DNA from: Treponema sp.
Lineage (GTDB): Bacteria > Spirochaetota > Spirochaetia > Treponematales > Treponemataceae
Reading direction: 5' to 3'
Length of the DNA: 6,587 nucleotides
Assembly: GCA_017544745.1 (NCBI GenBank)
Contig: JAFYDO010000020.1
Coordinates: 1 to 6,587 of the forward strand
In this document: positions 1 through 5,686 of the stretch, one piece after another
Position numbering within the stretch: the stretch's first letter is position 1
Layout of the letters: the number at the start of each line of letters is the position of its first letter
The notes under the pieces: model-generated
What the model was told of the DNA's origin: nothing
Databases searched by the model: none
What the model saw: the letters and a program-made list of their open reading frames with translations, nothing else
Made by a program: the position numbers and the translations under genes

Positions 1-260
1 CCGATTTTTGTAAAGATATATGTCTGGCCGCCCGCCCCTGCATCACTCTTAATTTCTGTTTCTTTTGTTTTTGTACGCCCTGCAGAATACGCTTTATTTA
101 TCAAAAGAATATATTCGTTATAAAGTTCCTTATCCTTTTCTGCAGCGTGGTCCGGATGATATGTCATAAGGATTTTGCGATAAGACTTTTTCATTTCGTC
201 CGGGTCATCTGTTGTTTTGAGGAAATCTACAAACTCCTGGAAATCTTCTTTGAAAGCCAT
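1..260 (-). CDS. J-domain (DnaJ-like) protein, N-terminal part, cut by window edge
   Basis: Only the first 86 codons are present; the gene continues beyond position 1. The translation begins MAFKEDFQEF. Residues about 10-60 look like a J domain: a short helix I (EFVDFLKTTDD), a basic helix II (EMKKSYRKILMTY), the diagnostic HPD tripeptide at residues 35-37 and a helix III ending INKAYSAG. The HPD loop is the part of J proteins that stimulates DnaK ATPase, so a DnaK co-chaperone or J-domain adaptor is expected. A Gly/Ala stretch (DAGAGGQ) follows at about 73-79. The usual YEILGV start of DnaJ is replaced by a divergent sequence, so this is probably a small specialised J protein rather than DnaJ itself. 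An in-frame ATG at 272 is possible, but a GAGG directly abuts it, so ATG 260 is preferred. The gene starts 17 bases after the recombinase stop and is probably cotranscribed with it. Confidence 0.8.
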   Translation of the reverse strand, partial: MAFKEDFQEFVDFLKTTDDPDEMKKSYRKILMTYHPDHAAEKDKELYNEYILLINKAYSAGRTKTKETEIKSDAGAGGQTYIFTKI

Positions 261-272
261 CGAATAAAACAT

Positions 273-276
273 CCTC
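273..276 (-). promoter_or_regulatory. Ribosome binding site deciding the J-domain start
   Basis: GAGG on the minus strand lies 12 bases before ATG 260 and directly abuts the alternative in-frame ATG at 272. The spacing is long for the first start and impossible for the second, which favours 260. Confidence 0.4.
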
Positions 277-277
277 G

Positions 278-1177
278 CTACGAATGTGGATGCGCTTTGT
301 TGTAAGTCTCAATCAGTTTTTCTGTGGTGATGTGGGTGTAGCGCTGGGTTGTAGAAATTGAACTGTGACCAAGCATTTCCTGAACCATGCGGACATCGGC
401 GCCGTTACCTATCATTGTGGTGGCAAAGGTGTGGCGGAAGGCATGCGGGTTCATATGATGATTTGTTCCCTCCGGTCCTGAGTAGCGGTTTATGATATAA
501 CGGATGCCGCCGGTTGTAAGCGGTTCGCCTTTTTGATTTATAAAAAGCCTGTCGGTAGGTTCTTTAATTCCATTCTGTGCAATGAGCTTAGTGCGGTCGG
601 CAAGATAAAGTCGCAGTGCCGCCACCGACGAGTCGTCAAAATATACAATACGCTGCTTATTGCCCTTACCTGTAACAACAGCCGAAGAGTAATTGCCTCG
701 AAAATCCCCAAGAGCCAGATTTGTAATTTCGCTCACACGGCAGCCCGAAGAATAAAGCATCTTAAAAAGAGCCAGGTCGCGGTTGCCCCATAAAAGCTCT
801 TTTGTAACAGGCTCGCTGCAAAGTTCGTTTACTTCGCCCTGGGTCATAAAGCGCGGCATTTTTTTAGGAAGCTTTACGGTCTTGAGCTCAAGCGCAGGAT
901 TTTTTTGAATATAATTAAACTTTGTTGCGTAGGCAAACATTGTACGTACCGCCGCAATAAAGCGGTTTACAGTTGCAGATGCCATTTTCTGTTTGGAAAG
1001 CTGGCCTATACACAATAAGAGGTTTTCTTTGGTAATGTCACACACATCCATCTGTGGTGTCAAAAATTCCATGAGCTTGGCAAGATCGTTTTTGTAGCTG
1101 GCACAAGTATTGTCTGAAAGACCGCGTACGGCGCTCAGGTAGAGGATGAATTCGTCTGTGAGTTCCTGCAAAATCAT
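278..1177 (-). CDS. xerC: Xer-family tyrosine recombinase (XerC-like, codV position)
   Basis: A 299-aa protein, the normal Xer length (about 298). Residues about 4-90 form the N-terminal SAM-like core-binding domain, with the typical RGLSDNTCASYKNDL segment. Residues about 110-292 are the catalytic domain with all active-site residues in place: R147 (GCRVSE), K171 (TGKGNKQR), H245 and R248 (HAFRH), H271 (LGHSS) and nucleophile Y280 (TTQRYTHI). It should cut and rejoin DNA through a 3'-phosphotyrosine, as in XerCD resolution of chromosome dimers at dif. Its place downstream of topA matches codV/xerC in other bacteria, but the motif block (HAFRHTFATTM, SSISTTQRYTH) is diverged, so the XerC versus XerD label is uncertain. 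No clear Shine-Dalgarno precedes ATG 1177. A minus-strand promoter about 50 bases upstream suggests it can be expressed apart from the topA operon. Confidence 0.87.
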   Translation of the reverse strand: MILQELTDEFILYLSAVRGLSDNTCASYKNDLAKLMEFLTPQMDVCDITKENLLLCIGQLSKQKMASATVNRFIAAVRTMFAYATKFNYIQKNPALELKTVKLPKKMPRFMTQGEVNELCSEPVTKELLWGNRDLALFKMLYSSGCRVSEITNLALGDFRGNYSSAVVTGKGNKQRIVYFDDSSVAALRLYLADRTKLIAQNGIKEPTDRLFINQKGEPLTTGGIRYIINRYSGPEGTNHHMNPHAFRHTFATTMIGNGADVRMVQEMLGHSSISTTQRYTHITTEKLIETYNKAHPHS

Positions 1178-1225
1178 ATATAGATTATCGGCAAAAATTG
1201 TGATATTTGGGAGATGTATAGAGTT

Positions 1226-1255
1226 TTTATAAATATAATTCTAGCTATTTGACAA
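1226..1255 (-). promoter_or_regulatory. Predicted sigma-70 promoter for the downstream recombinase
   Basis: On the minus strand, TTGTCA (1255-1250, 5/6 to consensus) is followed after 18 bases by TATAAA (1231-1226, 5/6). Transcription would begin near 1219, giving a leader of about 42 bases before ATG 1177. The -35 box overlaps that of the opposite plus-strand promoter almost completely. The surroundings are very AT-rich, which raises the chance of accidental -10 matches. Confidence 0.45.
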
Positions 1256-1276
1256 TCGAACGATTTATGTTATACT
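1249..1276 (+). promoter_or_regulatory. Near-consensus extended -10 promoter on the plus strand
   Basis: TTGACA (1249-1254, 6/6) is followed after 16 bases by TATACT (1271-1276, 5/6), with TGT directly before the -10 as an extended -10 element. Predicted start is about 1283. It points opposite to every gene in the window, into the 3' end of the 150-aa gene. No supported plus-strand protein gene lies downstream, so its product should be an RNA. Confidence 0.6.
1254..1265. promoter_or_regulatory. Operator-like palindrome in the promoter spacer
   Basis: AATCGAACGATT has perfect 5-base arms (AATCG and CGATT) around a central AA. It begins at the last base of the plus-strand -35 box and lies in the spacer before the -10. 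It also touches the -35 box of the opposite promoter, so a bound dimer could affect both. No regulator is identifiable. Confidence 0.3.
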
Positions 1277-1282
1277 ACATTT

Positions 1283-1352
1283 AGACCACCCAATAAAAGT
1301 TCGTTACTCTGTTTCAGGGTTGCGAGGTATACTTGAGGGTGGCTCTTTTTTT
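1283..1352 (+). ncRNA. Candidate small structured RNA ending in a T-run, antisense to the 150-aa gene
   Basis: Downstream of the plus-strand promoter the sequence can fold compactly. CCACCC (1286-1291) pairs with GGGTGG (1337-1342), and AAGT (1297-1300) pairs with ACTT (1331-1334). An inner hairpin pairs 1301-1311 with 1315-1325 around a TTT loop, with one mismatch and two G-U pairs. The outer stem is followed by CTC and seven T (1346-1352), as in an intrinsic terminator. The product would be about 70 bases, and its 3' part, from 1304, is complementary to the end of the 150-aa coding region. It matches no RNA family I recognise; the SRP RNA core motif is absent. The outer stem is only 6 bp over a large enclosed region, so early termination is uncertain. 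Confidence 0.35.
1304..1317. repeat. Imperfect direct repeat of the topA 3' end (partner at 1763-1779)
   Basis: On the plus strand TTACTCT followed by GTTTCAG at 1304-1317 matches TTACTCT, TCC, GTCTCAG at 1763-1779: 13 of 14 bases agree once one codon is skipped. Both copies contain the stop codon of the gene they end (150-aa gene and topA) and encode acidic tails ETE and ETEE. It may be a duplication left by insertion, or simply similar acidic tails. Confidence 0.3.
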
Positions 1353-1756
1353 ATATACAAATTATCTAAATAATGATGATAGTAAATATATCTGTCATCA
1401 CTTCCCTCTTTTATTATTCTTACAGTTATAACAGCATCATATTTTTTATTGTTGATTTCAATCTGATAATTATAATATTCATATGATGGAGCGTTTATTT
1501 CATTATTTTTAATATTTTCAGACGAATGTGAATAAACGGCATTAACAAGAATAATATCCAAAGATTTTATCGAAATGATTTGTTCAACAGATTTAGATTT
1601 TGAAAACCATTCATTTAAGCCTTTTTTTGAAACACAAATCTCATGTCCCGAGGAAATATTTTTATAAACATTTCCTCGGAATTTTTTTTCTGCATACTCA
1701 AGGCATTCCATTTTGAGCTGTTTTAGTTTTTGATATTCTTCTTCAGGTATTTTCAA
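1304..1756 (-). CDS. AT-rich small protein resembling LPD3-like polyvalent-protein domain
   Basis: A 150-aa protein with no signal peptide or membrane segment. An N-terminal helix (about 5-25) leads to FRGNVYKNISSGHEICVS (26-43), then SKKGLNEW (43-50), a helical SKSKSVEQ...LDIILVNAVY stretch (53-75), and a strand-rich half with YEYYNYQIEINNKKY (92-106) and TVRI...YIYYHHYLDNL (111-133). From memory, this order resembles LPD3-type domains of phage and conjugative-element polyvalent proteins, related in theme to barnase/EndoU-like nuclease modules. Identity and any nuclease activity are unproven. The open frame begins with TTG 1756, in topA's frame and 6 bases after its stop, with no good ribosome site; ATG 1711 (residue 16) is an alternative start also lacking one. 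Sampled lines are 23-27% GC, far below topA, suggesting horizontal acquisition. A plus-strand promoter faces its 3' end. Confidence 0.7.
   Translation of the reverse strand: MKIPEEEYQKLKQLKMECLEYAEKKFRGNVYKNISSGHEICVSKKGLNEWFSKSKSVEQIISIKSLDIILVNAVYSHSSENIKNNEINAPSYEYYNYQIEINNKKYDAVITVRIIKEGSDDRYIYYHHYLDNLYIKKEPPSSIPRNPETE
1648..1689 (+). terminator. Terminator-like perfect inverted repeat plus T8, antisense orientation
   Basis: CCGAGGAAAT (1648-1657) and ATTTCCTCGG (1670-1679) form a perfect 10-bp stem with a 12-base loop, followed by AA and eight T (1682-1689). In the plus direction this has the form of an intrinsic terminator. It lies within the 150-aa coding region (residues about 23-37). 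On the minus strand no T-run follows, so it should not stop the gene's own transcript. It could end a plus-strand transcript of about 400 bases starting near 1283. Confidence 0.45.
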
Positions 1757-1762
1757 AAACTC

Positions 1763-3904
1763 TTACTCTTCCGTCTCAGCTGCCTGCTCAACAAGATTGG
1801 TGTTTTCTTCCCCATCGCTCGTATGCAAATAGTTACAATCCGGATTAATACATGACTTGTAGCTGCCGTTCTTTTTGTCGAACTTTTCTACGAGGAACCA
1901 GCCGCACTGAGGACAGTACTGGTCGATTGGCTTAAAGTGGCTGATGAAATTACACTTTGGATAGTTGGTACAGCCGTAGAAGGATTTGCCGCGGCCCTTT
2001 GTTTTGCGTTCTACGATGTCGCCGCCACAGCCCTTGCAAGGACACTTAGCCAGAGGAATAGACTTTGTGTTGTGACACTCAGGGAAGCCCGAACATGCAA
2101 GGAAGTAACCAAAGCGTCCGAGCTTCTTTACCATTGGCTTACCGCAAAGATCGCACTTAAGGTCGGTCTGTTCGTCCAAAAATCCCTTTATGCTTTCCTG
2201 GGTTTCCATAACTTCGTCTACGCGCTTTTTGAAAGGTGCGTAAAAGTCACCCATCATGGTGTTCCATACCAGAGTATCGTTTTCTACTTCATCAAGCTTG
2301 TTTTCTACTTCTGCAGTAAAGGATTCGTTTATAACATCCGGGAACGACTCAACTAAAATCTTAGAAATAATTTTTCCAAGCTGTGTCGGAACCAGCTGTT
2401 TGTTTGAACGTGTTACATAATAACGGTCGAGCAAAACAGAAATAATTGGTGCGTATGTAGAAGGACGTCCAATTCCCTTTTCTTCGAGCATGCGTACGAT
2501 AGAAGCGTCTGTATAACGTGCAGGTCCCTGAGTAAAGTGCTGCTCCGGATGGAATTTTTCTACCTTGATTTCTTCGCCTTCTTTCATTGACGGAAGTGAT
2601 GATGATTTTTCTTCTTTTGAAGCAAGGAGCTTAATTACATGATAAAAGCCCTTCTCTGCAATCTTCGAAGCAGCAACACGGAATACAGCTTCCCCACTTG
2701 TAATTTCTACACTTGTAGTTACCATCTTTGCGTTGTTCATCTGTGAAGAAACAAAGCGCTCCCAGATGATTGAGTACAGACGGAACTGGTCGTGGTTCAA
2801 ATATTCCTTAACACTTTCCGGTGTATAAGTTGTGTATGTAGGACGGATACCTTCGTGGGCATCCTGTGCAGCCTTACCAACTGAATAATGAATTGGCTCC
2901 GGTGGAAGATCATCAGGATAATTCTTACCAAGCCAGCCGCGAACATCTTCCAAGGCTGTATCACTAATACGTACAGAGTCGGTACGCATATAAGTAATAA
3001 GACCAACGCGGTTCTGACCAATCTGAATACCTTCGTAAAGCTGCTGTGCAATCTGCATAGTCTTGCGCGATGTATAACCAAGACGGTTTGCTGCAGCCTG
3101 CTGAAGCTTTGAGGTAGTAAACGGTGGCTTAGGGCGCACTGTCTTATCTGTCTTTTTGATTGAAGAAACAACGCACGGAGTATTTTTGATTGTCTCCATA
3201 ATTGCGTTTACTTCTGCTTCTGATTTGAGTTCAGGATTTTCGTTTTTATATTTTACAAGCTGAGCTGTAAAGTTTGATTTGCCCTTTGAAAAATCTGCGT
3301 CCAAGGTCCAGTATTCTTCCGGCAAAAAGTCTTCTACTTCTTTTTCACGTTCGCAGATAAGGCGAAGGGCTACAGACTGAACACGCCCTGCAGAAAGTCC
3401 GTTCTTTACCTTTGTCCACAAAAGCGGGCTCAGGTTATAGCCAACAAGACGGTCAAGAACACGGCGTGCCTTCTGAGCATTTACCTTTGCTTCTACAATT
3501 TCGCCCGGATGCTTTACTGCTTCTGTAATTGCAGTTGGTGTAATTTCGTTAAAAACAATTCGGCTGATTTTTGCATTTGTCTTGTCCTTGAGTGCATTGT
3601 TCAAATGCCAGGCAATTGCTTCTCCTTCGCGGTCATTATCCGATGCGAGCAGAACATAGTCAGACTTTTTTGCATCCTTCTGAAGTTCCTTTAAGAGCTT
3701 TGCTCGTCCACGAACAGTTATATATTCAGGCTGAAAATCATGTTCAATATCAATTGCCATGCGGGACTTAGGAAGGTCAATCAAATGTCCCATAGAAGCT
3801 TTTACCGTATAACCTGCACCAAGATATTTTTCGATTGTGTGTGCCTTAGCAGGAGACTCTACAATTACAAGAGTCTGCGGTGTTTTTTCTTTCTTAGTTG
3901 CCAT
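1763..3904 (-). CDS. topA: DNA topoisomerase I (type IA)
   Basis: A 713-aa enzyme that relaxes negative supercoils by cutting one strand and passing the other through, keeping chromosomal superhelicity in balance. The Toprim domain (about 10-125) has TLVIVESPAKAHTIEKYLG with E16 and the acidic triad D89, D91, E93 in SDNDREGEAIAWH. GRVQSVAL (173-180) follows, and the active-site tyrosine is Y305 in GLITYMRTDS. GIGRPSTYAPII (477-488) is also conserved. The C-terminal tail holds three zinc-ribbon-like units: C584, C587, C604, C610; then C621/C623, C626, C645, C651; then C664, C667, C685, C690. Length and layout are normal and the gene looks intact. ATG 3904 is 2 bases after the dprA stop, with GAGG 7 bases upstream. 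The stop TAA is followed in the same frame by the 150-aa gene. Confidence 0.98.
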   Translation of the reverse strand: MATKKEKTPQTLVIVESPAKAHTIEKYLGAGYTVKASMGHLIDLPKSRMAIDIEHDFQPEYITVRGRAKLLKELQKDAKKSDYVLLASDNDREGEAIAWHLNNALKDKTNAKISRIVFNEITPTAITEAVKHPGEIVEAKVNAQKARRVLDRLVGYNLSPLLWTKVKNGLSAGRVQSVALRLICEREKEVEDFLPEEYWTLDADFSKGKSNFTAQLVKYKNENPELKSEAEVNAIMETIKNTPCVVSSIKKTDKTVRPKPPFTTSKLQQAAANRLGYTSRKTMQIAQQLYEGIQIGQNRVGLITYMRTDSVRISDTALEDVRGWLGKNYPDDLPPEPIHYSVGKAAQDAHEGIRPTYTTYTPESVKEYLNHDQFRLYSIIWERFVSSQMNNAKMVTTSVEITSGEAVFRVAASKIAEKGFYHVIKLLASKEEKSSSLPSMKEGEEIKVEKFHPEQHFTQGPARYTDASIVRMLEEKGIGRPSTYAPIISVLLDRYYVTRSNKQLVPTQLGKIISKILVESFPDVINESFTAEVENKLDEVENDTLVWNTMMGDFYAPFKKRVDEVMETQESIKGFLDEQTDLKCDLCGKPMVKKLGRFGYFLACSGFPECHNTKSIPLAKCPCKGCGGDIVERKTKGRGKSFYGCTNYPKCNFISHFKPIDQYCPQCGWFLVEKFDKKNGSYKSCINPDCNYLHTSDGEENTNLVEQAAETEE

Positions 3905-3906
3905 AA

Positions 3907-4977
3907 TTAATCCTCGAACAGCTTTTGCTGCACTATCTTTGCACTGCGTGTACCCGGCATTTCGGCCAGAGCCCTACAGTAATCTTTATAATCTTTTATA
4001 ACCGGAGCTCCGTCCTTAATGAACTTTTCCGGTCGGTTTTCCATTTTATATTTACTCACTCCACCTGTTGCAAAACGCGCTTCAAGATCCCGCGAAACTA
4101 TATCCGAAACCTTTTCTGCCATACCGCCAAAGGTTGCCTCGTGAAAAAATACATCACGATTGTAGTCGGTTGCAAAGTCTGCGGTAATAAGTGCGCCGCT
4201 TCCGGCAGGAGCTTCTATTACAACTGTTGCAGGAGACAAGCCTGCAATAATCCTGTTGCGCCCTACAAAATGCCAGTTTGCAATATTCATGCCCGGCTCG
4301 TATTCGCTTATAAGACAGCCGCCGCTCTGCAAAATCTGTGCTGCCATTTTTTTATGCCCGTAAGGTACAACCTCATCAATAGCACTTGGCAGCACAGCAA
4401 TTGTACGGCCCAGTCCAGCACAGGCAGCCTCGCCACCCTTTTCGCGGGCATCAAACCAGGCATTCAAAGCTCCCTGATGAGCACAACCGTCCACTCCGTT
4501 TGCAAGCCCTGAAACAACACAAACTCCATCCACAGCCGCATCATAAGCAAACTGAGTTGCAGCTTGTCGTCCCACAGCGGTTACACGTCTTGTGCCAACA
4601 ACAGAAACCGTACGTTCAGCAAGCAGCCCCACATTTCCACGGTAAAATAAAAGATAAGGCGCATCGGGTATCTGACGTAAAACTTCCGGATACTCTGTGT
4701 CATCAAAAAACACAAGCCCTATTTTCATTGTAACGCAGTGGTGTAAAGCAATCTTTGCACAACGCAGATTTTCGGCTCCATTCCAGACAACACGCTTACT
4801 AAAGCTTCGTCCGGAGAGCTTTTGAATCTCTTCTATAGAAAATAGTGCAAATTTTGACGCACTGTCAATAAGATTTACGAATTTTTTTTTCTCTTCCAGC
4901 GTTAAAAACGTAATTCTGGCCAAAGAAAGCTTGAGAAGAAGGTTATCGTTGTCTAAATCAGTTTGAGTAGGCAGCAT
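3907..4977 (-). CDS. dprA: DNA-processing protein DprA (Smf)
   Basis: A 356-aa protein. DprA binds incoming single-stranded DNA and loads RecA during natural transformation; it is also common in bacteria not known to be competent. Residues about 10-65 look like the N-terminal helical SAM-like domain. The Rossmann-like DprA core follows: SVVGTRRVTAVG (125-136), SGLANGVDGCAHQGAL (156-171), GRTIAVLPSAID (190-201), LISEYEPG (222-229), RNRIIAGLSPATVVIEA (240-256) and SGALITADFA (260-269). Oddities are an extra segment at about 174-189, loss of the usual GxGxD..YP and FAVPG forms (LPSAID and FFHEA here), and no recognisable winged-helix C-terminus. The start overlaps the lipoprotein gene by 20 bases; a TAG sits directly before ATG 4977, so no upstream start is possible. 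No Shine-Dalgarno is well placed, suggesting translational coupling. Confidence 0.95.
   Translation of the reverse strand: MLPTQTDLDNDNLLLKLSLARITFLTLEEKKKFVNLIDSASKFALFSIEEIQKLSGRSFSKRVVWNGAENLRCAKIALHHCVTMKIGLVFFDDTEYPEVLRQIPDAPYLLFYRGNVGLLAERTVSVVGTRRVTAVGRQAATQFAYDAAVDGVCVVSGLANGVDGCAHQGALNAWFDAREKGGEAACAGLGRTIAVLPSAIDEVVPYGHKKMAAQILQSGGCLISEYEPGMNIANWHFVGRNRIIAGLSPATVVIEAPAGSGALITADFATDYNRDVFFHEATFGGMAEKVSDIVSRDLEARFATGGVSKYKMENRPEKFIKDGAPVIKDYKDYCRALAEMPGTRSAKIVQQKLFED
3912..3915 (-). promoter_or_regulatory. topA ribosome binding site inside the end of dprA
   Basis: GAGG in the last codons of dprA lies 7 bases before ATG 3904, a good spacing. It fixes the topA start and ties topA translation to the end of dprA. 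Confidence 0.65.
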
Positions 4978-5686
4978 CTAAGGCTATTTTTTTGTTCTCC
5001 TCAGCAGTATTTTTTGTTTCTTCGGACTTTGTAGTTTCTATGATTTTGTCGTACATTTCTACAGCCTTATCAAAATCATAGTTGGAATAATAGGCCCGCG
5101 CAAGGACAAACATTGCATCAAGATTTTTGGTATCAATAGTCAGGGCTTTTTCCAGATGAGGAATTGCCTTTGCAGGTTCATCAAGTTCAAAAACATAAAG
5201 AACGCCAATTCCATACAGGGCACGCACATATCTGTCTTCAATCTGAATTGCGCGCAAATAGGCTTCTTCGGCAAGCTTAAGATAATTATATTTTACTTCG
5301 TTGTTTCCGCTTGCATTAAAGTCCATGGCTGCGTGAGACATATAGCCTGCACACACACCAACATAATAATAAAGGTTCTGATTATCAGGGTAATACTTAA
5401 GGGCTTCTTCAAAGCATTTGAGGGCTTCGCCGTACATTTTATTATCAAGATAGCGGGTTCCCAAAATCTTGTACCAGATTCCAATCTGACTCTGTGCCAG
5501 CTGAACATCGGCAACGCGCTCCTGATATTTTTTGATGGCATCCTTGAGTTCTTCTATAGTTGTAGGACTTTCTACGCCTTCTTCCATCTTCTGATGACGG
5601 ATTACTGTTTTGTTTGAAACTCCACCGCAGCTAACAAGCAGCAGCATAACACAAAAAACAAGACTTAAGGATTTGATTTTATTCAT
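4958..5686 (-). CDS. TPR-repeat lipoprotein
   Basis: A 242-aa precursor. Residues 1-19 are a lipoprotein signal peptide (basic MNKIK, then a hydrophobic stretch) ending in lipobox LVSC, with C20 the probable lipidated residue; the mature protein would be anchored to a membrane facing the periplasm or surface. After a charged linker (about 30-65), tetratricopeptide repeats follow at about 68-101 (YGEALKCFEEALKYYPD), 105-150 (with an inserted loop; AEEAYLRAIQIED), 153-186 (AKAIPHLEKALTID) and 188-222 (FDKAVEMYDKII). TPRs are protein-binding scaffolds, so a role in envelope complex assembly is plausible but unknown. Start: GAGGGG at 5699-5694 is 7 bases from ATG 5686 and 4 from an adjacent ATG 5689; a longer frame from 5725 would bury the signal peptide. 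It overlaps xerD by 8 bases and dprA by 20, so it is part of that operon. Confidence 0.88.
   Translation of the reverse strand: MNKIKSLSLVFCVMLLLVSCGGVSNKTVIRHQKMEEGVESPTTIEELKDAIKKYQERVADVQLAQSQIGIWYKILGTRYLDNKMYGEALKCFEEALKYYPDNQNLYYYVGVCAGYMSHAAMDFNASGNNEVKYNYLKLAEEAYLRAIQIEDRYVRALYGIGVLYVFELDEPAKAIPHLEKALTIDTKNLDAMFVLARAYYSNYDFDKAVEMYDKIIETTKSEETKNTAEENKKIALDAAYSN

Noticed and set aside
1178..1303. dif-like recombination site next to the Xer gene
   Set aside because: No 28-base pattern with two XerC/XerD half-sites around a central 6-base region was recognised. The palindrome at 1254-1265 is too short and is better explained as a possible operator.
1284..1345. Possible integron attC site at the 3' end of the 150-aa gene (a single-gene cassette followed by a foldable element)
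   Set aside because: No GTTRRRY / RYYYAAC core-site pair could be found at the ends of the fold, and no second cassette is present. The plus promoter and T-run fit a small RNA better.
1283..1352. SRP (4.5S) RNA or 6S RNA as the identity of the small plus-strand RNA
   Set aside because: The conserved SRP loop (GGAAGCAGC-type) is absent, and about 70 bases is too short for either molecule.
1373..1486. Plus-strand 37-codon frame encoding a very hydrophobic peptide downstream of the antisense promoter, resembling a small membrane toxin
   Set aside because: It has no ribosome binding site. The complement of an AT-rich gene rich in Asn, Lys, Asp and Tyr codons naturally reads as Ile, Phe and Leu. 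The minus-strand protein has family-like motifs, so this is most likely a shadow.
3925..4512. Long plus-strand open frame (195 codons) opposite dprA
   Set aside because: It lies entirely opposite a well-conserved DprA core, and its Cys/His/Asn-rich composition matches no domain I know; it is a reverse-strand shadow.
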